DNA of 64,000 nucleotides from Shinella granuli (GCF_004341885.1 NZ_SLVX01000014.1:1-64000), one strand, 5' to 3'; counted from the first letter of the stretch, positions 47,181 through 56,846 are shown. The notes: a model not told the origin generated them from the sequence alone. Numbers and translations are program-made.

Positions 47181-48140
47181 ATGCAGACGAAAAGCCCCGT
47201 CATCATCGACCTGAAATTCGACCAGGAACAGGTCGCCGCCGCGCTGAAGGGCGCCTTTGCGGACCGCGAGGTGATCAATCTCGTGCATCCGGCAAACCGC
47301 AACCGCGACCTCTCCGGCATCGACTATGCCGTGGTCTGGAAGCCGGGCGCCGATCTCTTCTCGCGGGCGAAGGACCTGAAGGTGGTGTTTTCCGGCGGCG
47401 CGGGCGTCGACCATGTGCTGACGCTACCGGGCCTGCCCGACGTGCCGCTCGTGCGCTTCGTCGACGAGACACTGACGACGCGCATGAGCGAGTGGGTGGT
47501 GATGCAGTGCCTCCTGCACCTGCGCCAGCACCAGGCCTATGAGGCGCAGCGGGAAAAGCGCATCTGGCGCGAGCTCGCCCAGCCGGAAGCGAAGGACCTG
47601 ACCGTCGGCATCATGGGGTTCGGCGTGCTCGGGCAGGATTCCGCCAGGAAGCTGAAGACGCTCGGCTTCAACGTCATCGGCTGGTCGAAGAGCGGCCGCA
47701 AGGTGGAGGGCTTCGAGACGTTCGACGAGGCAGGCCTCGACGCCTTCCTCGGCAGGACCGACATCCTCGTCGGCCTCCTGCCGCTGACGCCGGAGACGAA
47801 GGGCATCTACAATACGGGCCTCTTCACCCGCCTCAGCCGCAGGGGCCCGTTCGGCGCCCCGGTCTTCATCAATGCCGGTCGCGGCGGCAGCCAGGTGGAA
47901 GCCGATATCGTCGCCTCCCTCAACGACGGCACGCTGCACGGCGCCTCGCTCGACGTCTTCGAGCAGGAGCCGCTGCCGCTCGAAAGCCCGTTCTGGGGAA
48001 TGGACAAGGTGTTCATGACGCCGCATGCCTCGGCGGCATCGGATGTCGCCGCGCTCTTCCGCCACGTCGCGGCGCAGATCGAGCGGCTCGAAAGCGGCAG
48101 GCCGCTGGAGCATCTGGTCGACCGCAGCGCAGGATATTGA
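47181..48140 (+). CDS. ghrA: Glyoxylate/hydroxypyruvate reductase A
   Basis: 319 residues of the D-2-hydroxyacid dehydrogenase family, GhrA branch. Rossmann motif VGIMGFGVLGQDSARKLKTL, catalytic Arg in NAGRGGSQVE, Glu in DVFEQEPLPLES, and His in MTPHASAASD. Reduces glyoxylate and hydroxypyruvate with NADPH. Starts 11 bp after yejF, so it is probably co-transcribed, though a functional link to peptide uptake is not evident. Confidence 0.92.
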   Translation: MQTKSPVIIDLKFDQEQVAAALKGAFADREVINLVHPANRNRDLSGIDYAVVWKPGADLFSRAKDLKVVFSGGAGVDHVLTLPGLPDVPLVRFVDETLTTRMSEWVVMQCLLHLRQHQAYEAQREKRIWRELAQPEAKDLTVGIMGFGVLGQDSARKLKTLGFNVIGWSKSGRKVEGFETFDEAGLDAFLGRTDILVGLLPLTPETKGIYNTGLFTRLSRRGPFGAPVFINAGRGGSQVEADIVASLNDGTLHGASLDVFEQEPLPLESPFWGMDKVFMTPHASAASDVAALFRHVAAQIERLESGRPLEHLVDRSAGY

Positions 48141-48177
48141 GAGCCCGCTTGCGCCGGCCGGCACGGCCCGGCGCGCG

Positions 48178-49044
48178 TCAGGGCCGGCGATAGCCGGTCG
48201 GCTGCGCGTAGAGCCAGCCGATGCGCTCGATGGCCGCATCCAGCCCCTCGCGCGCCACGCTCATCGTATGGCCGTTGGCGTGGAGGATGGTCGCCTCGTC
48301 TTCCATGATCGCCACATGGCCCTTCCAGAAGACGAGGTCGCCGCGGCGAAGCGCGGCGCGCTCGATCGGCGTGCCGAGGCCGGCGGCCTGCATGTCGCTG
48401 TCGCGCGGCACGGCGCGGCCCGTCATCATCATCGAAAGCTGCACCAGGGCCGAGCAGTCGAGGCCGAAGCCCGAGCGGCCGCCCCACAGATAGGGCGTCT
48501 CCAGGAACCGGGCGGCGATGGCGACATAGTCGTCCCCTGCCCGCTCCCCGATCGCAAGGCAATGACCGGCAACGACCGACTGGCCGCCGGCGAGCGTCAG
48601 GTAGCGGGTGCCGCGCGTCTCGCTCTCGCCGACAACCGTTACCCGGCTACCGATCGACAGGGCGAAGGCGGCGGGCGTGCGCAGGTCCGGGCCGGAATAG
48701 GCGAAGGTGCGCGGCACGGCGACGACATGGGTCGCTGCAGGGGTCGCCGCAGGGCCGTCCGCATCGAGCGCCGCCTCCGGCAGGTAGCCAACATACCCGT
48801 CGAAATCGGATTTCACCCAGGCCCAGCCCTCCGCCCGGTCGAGCACGCGCACGCCCTCGCCGAACAGGAGCTCGGTATCGATGCCGGCGGCGGCATCCGG
48901 CCGAGGGCGCAGCGCGGCGACGGGCGGCGCCACGACGGCCGGCGTGCCCGTGACATAGTGCGCGGCCGCAACGGTGCCGCGCAGGGCCTCCTCGGCGAGG
49001 TCCGGTCGGAAGGCGTTGAGGCGGCGGTCGGGAAGGGCGTTCAT
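48178..49044 (-). CDS. NlpC/P60-family cell-wall endopeptidase with SH3b repeats
   Basis: 288 residues. Catalytic Cys in GLDCSALVQLSM (about 193), His in KGHVAIMED (about 242) and a following HANGH histidine fit the NlpC/P60 triad. Upstream are two SH3b-like modules (LLFGEGVRVLDRAEGWAWVK; SIGSRVTVVGESETRGTRYL). No clear signal peptide is visible, as in other rhizobial and Bacteroides-type homologues. Cleaves gamma-D-Glu-diamino-acid bonds or recycles peptides. Downstream of marR and the M17 aminopeptidase, a plausible peptide-recycling set. Confidence 0.88.
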   Translation of the reverse strand: MNALPDRRLNAFRPDLAEEALRGTVAAAHYVTGTPAVVAPPVAALRPRPDAAAGIDTELLFGEGVRVLDRAEGWAWVKSDFDGYVGYLPEAALDADGPAATPAATHVVAVPRTFAYSGPDLRTPAAFALSIGSRVTVVGESETRGTRYLTLAGGQSVVAGHCLAIGERAGDDYVAIAARFLETPYLWGGRSGFGLDCSALVQLSMMMTGRAVPRDSDMQAAGLGTPIERAALRRGDLVFWKGHVAIMEDEATILHANGHTMSVAREGLDAAIERIGWLYAQPTGYRRP

Positions 49045-49081
49045 GGATCTGGTCTCACGGGGCCGGTTCAGGGGGGCCGGT

Positions 49082-49432
49082 TCAGGGGTTTTGCGCGCGG
49101 CCCCGGGCGATGATGAGATCGCCGAGACGTTCGAGATAGAGCGCGCCGTCCACGGTGCGCTTGATGATGACGTTGCGGCGATCGCGGTCGTCGCGCATGC
49201 GGGTGACGAGGCCCTGCTCGCCCATCGTGTCGAGCGCCCGGGTGATCACCGGCTTGGTCACGCCCAGCTTGGCCGCCAGCCCCCGCACCGTATGCGGCGG
49301 GGGCACGAGGTAGATCTCCAGCAGGATCGCCAGTTGGCGCAAGGTCAGGTCGCGCCCATCCTCGTGGACCTGCTGCAGCGTCACCGCGTGCCAGAGGCCG
49401 AGCGCCTGCGATGGGGTCAGATCTAGCGGCAC
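49082..49432 (-). CDS. MarR-family transcriptional regulator
   Basis: 116 residues, short for MarR. Winged helix at about 45-95 (TVRGLAAKLGVTKPVITRAL and the wing VTRMRDDRDRRNVII). It lies between the M17 aminopeptidase and NlpC/P60 genes on the same strand. A perfect 15-bp palindrome sits 31 bases before its start, so autoregulation and control of the downstream nlpC gene are likely. Confidence 0.87.
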   Translation of the reverse strand: MPLDLTPSQALGLWHAVTLQQVHEDGRDLTLRQLAILLEIYLVPPPHTVRGLAAKLGVTKPVITRALDTMGEQGLVTRMRDDRDRRNVIIKRTVDGALYLERLGDLIIARGRAQNP

Positions 49433-49462
49433 GGCGTCTCCGGGCAGGACGGCATTTTCGTT

Positions 49463-49477
49463 ACGATACCGTATCGT
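49463..49477. promoter_or_regulatory. ACGATAC-C-GTATCGT palindrome upstream of marR
   Basis: Perfect 7-bp arms around a single C, in the 67-bp gap between the M17 aminopeptidase stop and the marR start. Size and symmetry suit a MarR dimer. Confidence 0.7.
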
Positions 49478-49499
49478 TTCCCGGAAGAAAAGCCGCCGC

Positions 49500-50891
49500 T
49501 CAGGCCGTCGCCTTGCGCAGGTGATGGTAGAGCGCGCGGATGGCCTGCGCCTCGCCGCCGACGGGCGAATGCGGCCGCTCGGCCTGCGCCCAGCCGTAGA
49601 TGTCGAAATGCGCCCAGCGCTTGTTGCGGGTGACGAAGCGCTTGAGGAACAGCGCCGCGGTGATCGAGCCGGCCATGCCGCCCGAGGGGGCGTTGGTGAG
49701 GTCGGCGATACGGGCGGAAACGTCCTTGTCGTAGCCCATGTAGAGCGGCATGCGCCACATCGGGTCGTCCACCGTCAGGCTTGCCTCGGCAAGGTCGTGC
49801 GCGAGGTCTTCGTCGTCGGTGAAGAAGGGCGGCAGGTCCGGGCCGAGCGCAACGCGGGCGGCGCCCGTCAGCGTCGCCATGTCGATGATGAGGTCGGCCT
49901 CGTCCTCGTCCGCATAGGCGAGCGCATCGGCAAGGATCAGGCGACCCTCGGCGTCGGTGTTGTCGATCTGGACGGTGAGGCCCTTGCGGCTCCTGTAGAT
50001 ATCGCCGGGGCGGAAGGCGTTCGCCGAGATCGCGTTTTCGACGACCGGCAGGAGCACGCGCAGCTCCACCTTCAGCTTGGCGTCCATGATCATCAGCGCG
50101 AGGCCCATGACGTTCGCCGCGCCGCCCATGTCCTTCTTCATCAAAAGCATGGACGAGGCCGGCTTGATGTCGAGGCCGCCGGTATCGAAGCACACGCCCT
50201 TGCCGACGAGCGTCACGCGCTTGTGGCCCTTCTTGCCCCAGGTGAGTTCGAGCAGGCGCGGCGCCTGCGCGGCGGCGCGGCCGACCGTGTGGATGAGCGG
50301 GAAGTTCTCCTTCAGCAGATCATCGCCGGTGATGACGGAGACCTTCGCCTTGTAGTGTTCGCCGAGCGCGCGGAAAACGTCCTCCAGCGCTTCGGGGCCC
50401 ATGTCGTTGGTCGGCGTGTTGATGAGGTCGCGGGCGAGGAAGACGCCGGCAAGCTGGCGCTTGATGTCTGTCGCGTCGGCATCACCAGGGATGAGCAGGG
50501 TCGGGGCTTCCGAGGCGGAGGCCTTGTAGCGCTCGAAGCGGTAGCTACCGAGGCCGTAGCCGAGCGCCAGGCGGTTGGCCGTCAGCGGGGCGGTCTCGAT
50601 ATGCCAGTCGCCGGCCGGCAGCGTGCGGGCGAGCTTGCCCGTCAGGAAGGGCGCATCGGACGGGTTCCTGCCGAGGCCGAAGAGCGCGCCGCCCAGATGG
50701 CCGTCCGCCGTCGGCACCATCAGCAGCGCCCCGGATTCCGCCTTGAAGCCAGCCTTCCTCGCCCAGTCGAGCGCGATCGGGTCGATCGTGCCGGTCTCGA
50801 TATGGGCCGGCGTGATCGCGAAGATCGGCAGCGTCTTGCCGTTCTTCGTGTTGAAGGGAGAGGGCCGGTCGATGAACTGGAAGGGGGCCAT
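49500..50891 (-). CDS. Leucyl aminopeptidase family (M17) peptidase
   Basis: 463 residues. The family signature NTDAEGRLILADAL is present, with metal ligands in VGKGVCFDTGGLDIKP and KKDMGGAANVMGL. The N-terminal domain (about 1-150) is shorter than in E. coli PepA. It probably acts as a hexameric zinc/manganese exopeptidase in the cytosol, finishing degradation of peptides. Related to PepA/PepB; substrate preference cannot be told. First of a reverse-strand set with marR and nlpC, divergent from tadD. Confidence 0.9.
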   Translation of the reverse strand: MAPFQFIDRPSPFNTKNGKTLPIFAITPAHIETGTIDPIALDWARKAGFKAESGALLMVPTADGHLGGALFGLGRNPSDAPFLTGKLARTLPAGDWHIETAPLTANRLALGYGLGSYRFERYKASASEAPTLLIPGDADATDIKRQLAGVFLARDLINTPTNDMGPEALEDVFRALGEHYKAKVSVITGDDLLKENFPLIHTVGRAAAQAPRLLELTWGKKGHKRVTLVGKGVCFDTGGLDIKPASSMLLMKKDMGGAANVMGLALMIMDAKLKVELRVLLPVVENAISANAFRPGDIYRSRKGLTVQIDNTDAEGRLILADALAYADEDEADLIIDMATLTGAARVALGPDLPPFFTDDEDLAHDLAEASLTVDDPMWRMPLYMGYDKDVSARIADLTNAPSGGMAGSITAALFLKRFVTRNKRWAHFDIYGWAQAERPHSPVGGEAQAIRALYHHLRKATA

Positions 50892-51026
50892 TGCGGAACC
50901 TTTGGGCAGGGCTTGAGAATCAGGCGATTAACACTCTGTTAGGGTTAACAGATTATTGCTGGAGCGGAGATTGCGGCGTGATTCCTTGACCGCCGCGACA
51001 TGCGGGAATCGCTTCGGGGACAGATC

Positions 51027-51842
51027 ATGGCCGCTTCCGTCACGCGTACGTCACTTCGCGCTGGGTTTTTGAAAGGCGCAGCATGTCTTGCCATCGCGGT
51101 GGCGGTGGCGGGCTGTGCGGGCAAGAGCAACATCACGACCGGCTCCATTCCGAAAATGACCAAGCCGGTGTCCGAGATGAATGCGACGGAACTGCGGGGG
51201 GCCGCCGAAACGATCGGCCGGGCCTACGAGAAGAACCCGAAGGACCGCACCATCGGCATGAACTATGCCAATGTGCTGCGCATGACCGGACGCAACGATC
51301 AGGCGCTTGCCGTCATGCAGCAGGTCGCCATCAGCAATCCGAGCGACCGCGAGGTGCTCGCCGCCTATGGCAAGGCGCAGGCCGCTGCCGGCCAGCTCGA
51401 ACAGGCGCTGAGCACGATCCTGCGCGCGCAGACGCCGGACCGGCCGGACTGGCGGCTGAAATCGGCCGAAGGCGCCATCCTCGACCAGCTCGGCCGCGCC
51501 GGCGAGGCGCGCGGGCGCTACCGCGAGGCGCTCGACATCAATCCGAACGAGCCTTCGGTCCTGTCCAATCTCGGCATGTCCTATCTCCTGGCGAAGGACC
51601 TGAAGACCGCCGAGACCTACCTGCGCTCCGCCGCCGCGCAGCCCGGCGCCGACAGCGGCGTACGGCAGAACCTGGCGCTCGCCGTCGGCCTCCAGGGCCG
51701 CTTCCAGGAGGCAGAGACCATCGCCCGCCGCGAGCTGACCTCCGAGCAGGCCGAAGCGAACGTCGCCTATCTGCGCTCGATGCTGACCCAGCAGAACGCC
51801 TGGAAGAAGCTCGCCGCGGACGATAGCGGCAACACCAACTGA
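51027..51842 (+). CDS. tadD: Tad pilus lipoprotein with TPR repeats
   Basis: 271 residues from ATG 51027 (GGGGACAG upstream). Lipoprotein signal AACLAIAVAVAGCAGKSN with lipobox Cys at about residue 31. TPR repeats follow (ETIGRAYEKNPKDRTIGMNY; GEARGRYREALDINPNEPSV). TadD-type proteins assist secretin assembly in the outer membrane. It is transcribed toward tadC on the other strand and has its own terminator. Confidence 0.88.
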   Translation: MAASVTRTSLRAGFLKGAACLAIAVAVAGCAGKSNITTGSIPKMTKPVSEMNATELRGAAETIGRAYEKNPKDRTIGMNYANVLRMTGRNDQALAVMQQVAISNPSDREVLAAYGKAQAAAGQLEQALSTILRAQTPDRPDWRLKSAEGAILDQLGRAGEARGRYREALDINPNEPSVLSNLGMSYLLAKDLKTAETYLRSAAAQPGADSGVRQNLALAVGLQGRFQEAETIARRELTSEQAEANVAYLRSMLTQQNAWKKLAADDSGNTN

Positions 51843-51867
51843 TCTTTTCTGCCTGATGCGCGCGGAC

Positions 51868-51890
51868 GCAAAACCGCCGCACAGTTTTGC
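51868..51890. repeat. GCAAAAC...GTTTTGC palindromic intergenic repeat, copy 2
   Basis: Second copy of the 23-bp element at 33311-33333; arms identical, inner bases CGCCGCACA in place of CGCTACACA. Located 26 bp after the tadD stop. Confidence 0.7.
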
Positions 51891-51925
51891 TGAAACTATC
51901 GACACTTGGCTCCCAAGCACGACCT

Positions 51926-51959
51926 CGCCCCGGCCGATATCTCGACCGGGGCGCTTTTT
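51926..51959 (+). terminator. Rho-independent terminator of tadD
   Basis: Stem CGCCCCGG / CCGGGGCG closing a loop around GATATC, followed by CTTTTT. T-run only in the forward direction. Confidence 0.85.
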
Positions 51960-51978
51960 GATCGGTCTGCGGGTCTCT

Positions 51979-52962
51979 TCAGAAACGGTCGGCGACCTGG
52001 ATGCCGGCGGGGCCGAGGATGACGGCGACGAGCACGGGCAGGAAGAACAGGATCATCGGCACGGTCAGCTTCGGCGGCAGGGCGGCGGCCTTCTTCTCCG
52101 CCTCGTTCATGCGCTGGTCGCGGCATTCCTGGGCGAGCACGCGCAGCGCCTGGGCGAGCGGCGTGCCGTAGCGCTCGGCCTGGATGAGGGCCTGCGTCAC
52201 GGATTTCACCGTATCGAGGCCGACGCGCGTGCCGAGGTTTTCATAGGCCGCACGGCGCTCCTGCAGGAAGGAGAGCTCCGCATTGGTCAGCACCAGCTCC
52301 TCGGCCAGTTCCGGCGAGGCCATGGCGATCTCGTCGGCCACGCGCTTGAAGGCGACCTCGATGGAAATACCGGATTCGACGCAGATCAGCATGAGGTCGA
52401 GCGCATCCGGCCAGGCGCGCTTGATCGAAAGCTGGCGCTTCGACACCCGGTTGGAGATGTAGAGGTTCGGCAGGTAGAAGCCGATATAGGCGGCGACGAC
52501 CGTCGCCAGGACGCGCATCGGCAGCGGCTTGTCGCCGAGGAAGCCGAGGAAGAAGATGTAGAAGGCGGCGGCGGCGGCGACGACGAAGGGCAGGACGAAG
52601 CGCGCGAAGAGGAAGATGTTGAGCGCGTTCTGCGAACGGTAGCCGGCCTGGCGCAGGCGGTTCATCGTGTTGGCGTCGACCAGCGCCTCGCGCAGGTTGA
52701 GCCGTTCGACGACCTGGCGCACGGACGTATTGTGCTGGGCGCGCAGCGAGGCCTTGCTCTGGGAGGCCTCGGCGCTCATGCGGGCGCGTTCGCGTGCCCG
52801 CATCTGCTCGCGCTCCAGCGCCACGGACTTCATGCGCTTGTCGAGGTCGCCGCGGTCGAGATAGGGAATGGCAAGCGTGTAGACCGTCGCGAGCACCGCG
52901 ATCATCACGAAGGCCGGCAGCAACACCGCCGGATCGGTAAGGGTGGTGACGAGTCCCGACAT
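51979..52962 (-). CDS. tadC: Tad pilus inner-membrane platform protein TadC
   Basis: 327 residues. GspF/TadC domain in the C-terminal half (DALDLMLICVESGISIEVAF; ELAEELVLTNAELSFLQERR; RYGTPLAQALRVLAQECRDQ) flanked by membrane helices at about 15-35, 115-140, 145-165 and 300-318. It forms the motor platform together with TadB. Start is ten bases after tadB stop. Confidence 0.92.
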   Translation of the reverse strand: MSGLVTTLTDPAVLLPAFVMIAVLATVYTLAIPYLDRGDLDKRMKSVALEREQMRARERARMSAEASQSKASLRAQHNTSVRQVVERLNLREALVDANTMNRLRQAGYRSQNALNIFLFARFVLPFVVAAAAAFYIFFLGFLGDKPLPMRVLATVVAAYIGFYLPNLYISNRVSKRQLSIKRAWPDALDLMLICVESGISIEVAFKRVADEIAMASPELAEELVLTNAELSFLQERRAAYENLGTRVGLDTVKSVTQALIQAERYGTPLAQALRVLAQECRDQRMNEAEKKAAALPPKLTVPMILFFLPVLVAVILGPAGIQVADRF

Positions 52963-52972
52963 GCCCTGCCCC

Positions 52973-53983
52973 TCAGATGTCGAAGTTGATCATGTTGCGC
53001 ATCACGACGATGCCGATGGTCATCCAGACGGCGGAAATGCCGAGAATGAGATGACCGCGCGGATCCTGGAACAGGATCATGATGTAATTGGGCGAGGTCA
53101 GGTAGACGAGGAAGGCGACGATGAACGGCAGGGCGCCGATGATGGCGGCCGAGGCCTTTGCCTCCATCGACAGCGCATTCACCTTGGCCCTCATCTTGCG
53201 CCGTTCGCGCAGCACGCGGGAGAGATTGCCGAGCGCTTCGGACAGGTTGCCGCCGGCCTGGCTCTGGATCGCGATGACGATGGCGAAGAAGTTGACTTCC
53301 TGCAGGGGAATATTGGTGAACATGCGCGCGCAGGCTTCCGGCACGCTGAGGCCGACCTGCTGCGCCTCGACCAGGCGGCGGAATTCGGTGCGCACCGGCT
53401 CCTGGCCTTCGGCGGCGATCAGGCGCAGCGCGTCGGTCAGCGGCAGGCCGGACTTGATCGAGCGCGTCATCACGTCGAGCGAGTTGGGGAACTCTTCGAG
53501 GAACTTGTTCAGCCGCCGCTTGACGAGATAACCGACGACCCAGCGCGGCAGGCCTACGCCGGCGATGAAGGCGGCACCGACGCTGACGAGAAGACCGGAG
53601 CCGGCAAGAAGGGCCAGCAGGAAGACGAAGATGCCGGCGGCGGCGCTGAGAAGGTAGAACTGCGTGATGCTGATCGAAAGCCCGGCCTGGACCAGCTTCG
53701 CCTTGAGCGTGGTGGCGACGCGCTTGGTCTGTTCCTGCTGCTTCTTTTCCAAGTCCTTCAGCGAATCCTGCACGGACTTGCGGCGCTTGGACAGTTCCTG
53801 CATGCGGTCGCGCGCCGCCTTGGCCTTGCCCTGGTCGGTCTCGGCGGCCTGGACGCGGCGCATGCGGCTTTCCGTCTTCTTCGCCGCCTCGATGCGCGAG
53901 AAGAGCAGGCCATAGGCAAGGCCCGCGGTGGAAAAGGCCGCCAAAGCGAAGATCGCGACGATGGTGATATCCAGTCCGAACAT
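52973..53983 (-). CDS. tadB: Tad pilus inner-membrane platform protein TadB
   Basis: 336 residues with an N-terminal helix, a charged coiled-coil region (RRKSVQDSLKDLEKKQQEQT), and the GspF fold (EEFPNSLDVMTRSIKSGLPL; FAIVIAIQSQAGGNLSEALG). Partners TadC above the CpaF ATPase. Nine bases downstream of cpaF. Confidence 0.92.
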   Translation of the reverse strand: MFGLDITIVAIFALAAFSTAGLAYGLLFSRIEAAKKTESRMRRVQAAETDQGKAKAARDRMQELSKRRKSVQDSLKDLEKKQQEQTKRVATTLKAKLVQAGLSISITQFYLLSAAAGIFVFLLALLAGSGLLVSVGAAFIAGVGLPRWVVGYLVKRRLNKFLEEFPNSLDVMTRSIKSGLPLTDALRLIAAEGQEPVRTEFRRLVEAQQVGLSVPEACARMFTNIPLQEVNFFAIVIAIQSQAGGNLSEALGNLSRVLRERRKMRAKVNALSMEAKASAAIIGALPFIVAFLVYLTSPNYIMILFQDPRGHLILGISAVWMTIGIVVMRNMINFDI

Positions 53984-53992
53984 CCCGGCCCC

Positions 53993-55465
53993 TTACGGCT
54001 TTTCCATCGCGTCGAGCGTTGCCGCCAGGCGCTTGTCCTCGTTGAAATAGCGGGCGCGCTCCCAGAAATGCGGCTTGCCGATGCCGGTGCCCGTGTGCTT
54101 GCCGATGAGGCGCCCGTTGGCGTCCTCGCCCTGGATGTCGAAGCGCATCAGGTCCTGCGTGACGATGACGTCGCCTTCCATGCCGACCACCTCGGTGATG
54201 TGGGTGATGCGGCGCGAACCGTCGCGCAGGCGCGAGGCCTGGATGATGATGTCGATGGAGCCGGCGATGATCTCGCGCACCGTCTTGGCCGGCAGCGTGT
54301 AGCCGCCCATGGCGATCATCGATTCCATGCGGGAAAGGCATTCGCGCGGCGTGTTGGCGTGGATCGTGCCCATCGAGCCGTCGTGGCCGGTGTTCATCGC
54401 CTGGAGGAGGTCGAACACCTCCGGTCCGCGCACTTCGCCGACGATGATGCGTTCGGGCCGCATGCGCAGGCAGTTCTTGATGAGGTCGCGCATGGTGATC
54501 TCGCCCTCGCCCTCGATGTTCGGCGGGCGGGTTTCGAGGCGCACCACATGGGGCTGCTGGAGCTGGAGTTCGGCCGAATCCTCGCAGGTGATGACGCGCT
54601 CGTCGCGGTCGATATAGTTCGTCAGGCAGTTGAGCAGCGTCGTCTTGCCCGAGCCGGTGCCGCCCGAGATGACGAGGTTGCAGCGCACGCGGCCGATGAT
54701 CTGGAGCAGCGTCGCGCCCTCCGGCGTGATCGAGCCGAAGCGGACGAGCTGGTCGAGCGTCAGCTTGTCCTTCTTGAACTTGCGGATGGTGAGCGCCGTG
54801 CCGTCGATGGCGAGCGGCGGGGCGATGACGTTGACGCGCGAGCCGTCCGGCAGGCGGGCGTCGCAGATCGGGCTCGATTCGTCGACGCGGCGGCCGACCT
54901 GGCTGACGATGCGCTGGCAGATCGACAGGAGCTGGGCATTGTCGCGGAAGCGGATCTCCGATTCCTGCACCTTGCCGCCCACTTCGATATAGGTCTTGCC
55001 CGCGCCGTTCACCATGATGTCGGCGATGTCGTCGCGTGCCAGCAGCGGCTCCAGCGGGCCGTAGCCGAGAACGTCGTTGCAGATGTCGTCGAGCAGTTCC
55101 TCCTGCTCGGAGATCGACATCGCGAAATTCTTGATCGTGATGATGTCGTTGACGATGTCGCGGATTTCCTCGCGCGCGCTCTCGGTATCGAGCTTGGCGA
55201 GCTGCGACAGGTCGATCGTGTCGATGAGCGCGGAGAAGACCTGGCTCTTCGTGTCGTAATAGTCTTCGGTGCGCGGCGCACGGCGGCGCACGGCGGCAGC
55301 CGGCGCAGGCACCGGGGCGGGGGCCGGTTCGAGGGCGGGCGGCGGCGGCGCGGCCACGACCGGGCGCTCCGCCGTCACGGTCGTGACGGGAGCCGGCGTG
55401 GCCTGGAACGCCTGGCCCGCCGTGCCGCCCTTGCCGAAACCTTCATTGCCGCGTTTGCCGAACAT
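53993..55465 (-). CDS. cpaF: Tad pilus ATPase CpaF/TadA
   Basis: 490 residues. A Pro/Ala-rich disordered N-terminus (about 20-65) precedes a type II/IV secretion ATPase: Walker [15 protein letters not shown], Asp box CEDSAELQ, Walker B region [20 protein letters not shown] and His box [17 protein letters not shown]. Hexameric motor for Flp pilus extension, and in Caulobacter also retraction. Confidence 0.95.
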   Translation of the reverse strand: MFGKRGNEGFGKGGTAGQAFQATPAPVTTVTAERPVVAAPPPPALEPAPAPVPAPAAAVRRRAPRTEDYYDTKSQVFSALIDTIDLSQLAKLDTESAREEIRDIVNDIITIKNFAMSISEQEELLDDICNDVLGYGPLEPLLARDDIADIMVNGAGKTYIEVGGKVQESEIRFRDNAQLLSICQRIVSQVGRRVDESSPICDARLPDGSRVNVIAPPLAIDGTALTIRKFKKDKLTLDQLVRFGSITPEGATLLQIIGRVRCNLVISGGTGSGKTTLLNCLTNYIDRDERVITCEDSAELQLQQPHVVRLETRPPNIEGEGEITMRDLIKNCLRMRPERIIVGEVRGPEVFDLLQAMNTGHDGSMGTIHANTPRECLSRMESMIAMGGYTLPAKTVREIIAGSIDIIIQASRLRDGSRRITHITEVVGMEGDVIVTQDLMRFDIQGEDANGRLIGKHTGTGIGKPHFWERARYFNEDKRLAATLDAMEKP

Positions 55466-55501
55466 GCCACTTCATCCAGTCTGTTGCGCCGCCCGTCGGG
55501 C

Positions 55502-56791
55502 CTATTTCTTGCCGATGAGGCCGAGCAGATTGCCGAGGCCGGTCTTTCTGGGTTTCTTGATCGTCGCGCGCCCCGTCACGAGATGGGCGATCTGCGAGAA
55601 GGTCTCCGCCGTCGGCGACTTGCGGTCCATCTCGGCAATCATGCGGCCGCTGTTGGCGGCCGTGCCGAAGAGCTGCGCGTCGAAGGGAATGACCGCGATC
55701 GGCTGTATGCCGAGCGGTTCGCAGAAATCGTCCGTCGCGATCTCCGGCCGCTTCGGCAGGCCGACCTGGTTGAGGATCAGGTGCGGCGGCTTGTCGTTCG
55801 GCCGAAGCTTCTTCAAGGCGTCGAGCATGTTCTTGGTGTTGCGCAGGTTCGCAAGGTCCGGCACCGCGGTGATCACCAGCTCGTCGACCTCCGACAGCAG
55901 CGTGCGCGTCCATTCCGACCAGGCATGCGGCACGTCGAGCACGGTCACCGGCGCGCTGCGCTGCAGCACCTCGACGATCGGCTGGAAGGAGCCGCGCTCG
56001 AGATCGTAGGCGCGGTCGAGCATGGAGGGCGCCGCAAGCAGCGACAGGCGCTCGGAGCACTTCGTCAGCAGGCGGTCGAGGAACATCTCGTCGAGTCGCT
56101 CCGGCGCGTAGATCGCCTCGGAAATGCCCTGCGGCGGATCCTGGTCGAAGTCGATATTGGCCGTGCCGTAGGGCAGATCGAGGTCGGCGAGGATCACCTC
56201 CGTCTGGAAGAGGCTCGAAATGTCGAAGGCGCAATTGTGCGCGATCGTCGAGGACCCCACGCCGCCCTTGGCGCCGATGAAGGCGATGGTGCGGCCGAGC
56301 GGTTCGGCATCGGGATCGACGAAGATCGTCGACATGGCGTTGAGGATCTCGGCCATGCCGACGGGGCCGACCATGTATTCGGAAATGCCATTGCGGATGA
56401 GGTCGCGGTAGAGCGGAATGTCGTTGTAGCTGCCGACGATGATGACCTTGGTGCTGGGATCGCAGACCTCGGCGAGCGGGGCGAGCTCGTCCATGATGCC
56501 GCGCGGTTCCGTCGAGGTCTCCAGGATCAAAAGGTTCGGCGTCGGGGCCGAGGCGAACATGTTGGCCGCCGCCGCGATGCTGGCGCTGGAGACCCTGAGG
56601 CTCACCTTGGCCATGCGGCGGTCCTGGCCGCAACGTTCCATGGTGCGCAGCATGGCCTCGCTTTCGCAGAAGGCATGGACCGAGATGCGCGGCAGCGGGC
56701 GCACGCCCTCCAGTTCGGCGGACCGGACCGTCTCCTCCGCCTCGGCTGCGCCCCCGCGCTCGATGGTGTAGTCTACTGTGCTCATCGTCAT
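55502..56791 (-). CDS. cpaE: Tad pilus localisation protein CpaE/TadZ
   Basis: 429 residues; start 56791 follows AGGAACG. The N-terminal pseudo-receiver (about 35-150) lacks a clear phospho-acceptor set; the C-terminal MinD/ParA ATPase has the deviant Walker A IGAKGGVGSST at about 173. TadZ positions the pilus machinery at the pole. Ends 36 bases before cpaF. Confidence 0.93.
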   Translation of the reverse strand: MTMSTVDYTIERGGAAEAEETVRSAELEGVRPLPRISVHAFCESEAMLRTMERCGQDRRMAKVSLRVSSASIAAAANMFASAPTPNLLILETSTEPRGIMDELAPLAEVCDPSTKVIIVGSYNDIPLYRDLIRNGISEYMVGPVGMAEILNAMSTIFVDPDAEPLGRTIAFIGAKGGVGSSTIAHNCAFDISSLFQTEVILADLDLPYGTANIDFDQDPPQGISEAIYAPERLDEMFLDRLLTKCSERLSLLAAPSMLDRAYDLERGSFQPIVEVLQRSAPVTVLDVPHAWSEWTRTLLSEVDELVITAVPDLANLRNTKNMLDALKKLRPNDKPPHLILNQVGLPKRPEIATDDFCEPLGIQPIAVIPFDAQLFGTAANSGRMIAEMDRKSPTAETFSQIAHLVTGRATIKKPRKTGLGNLLGLIGKK

Positions 56792-56846
56792 GCCCGTTCC
56801 TGGTGTCCGGCGGACCGGATGGATATGTGCCTGCCCTGGCCGTCGA

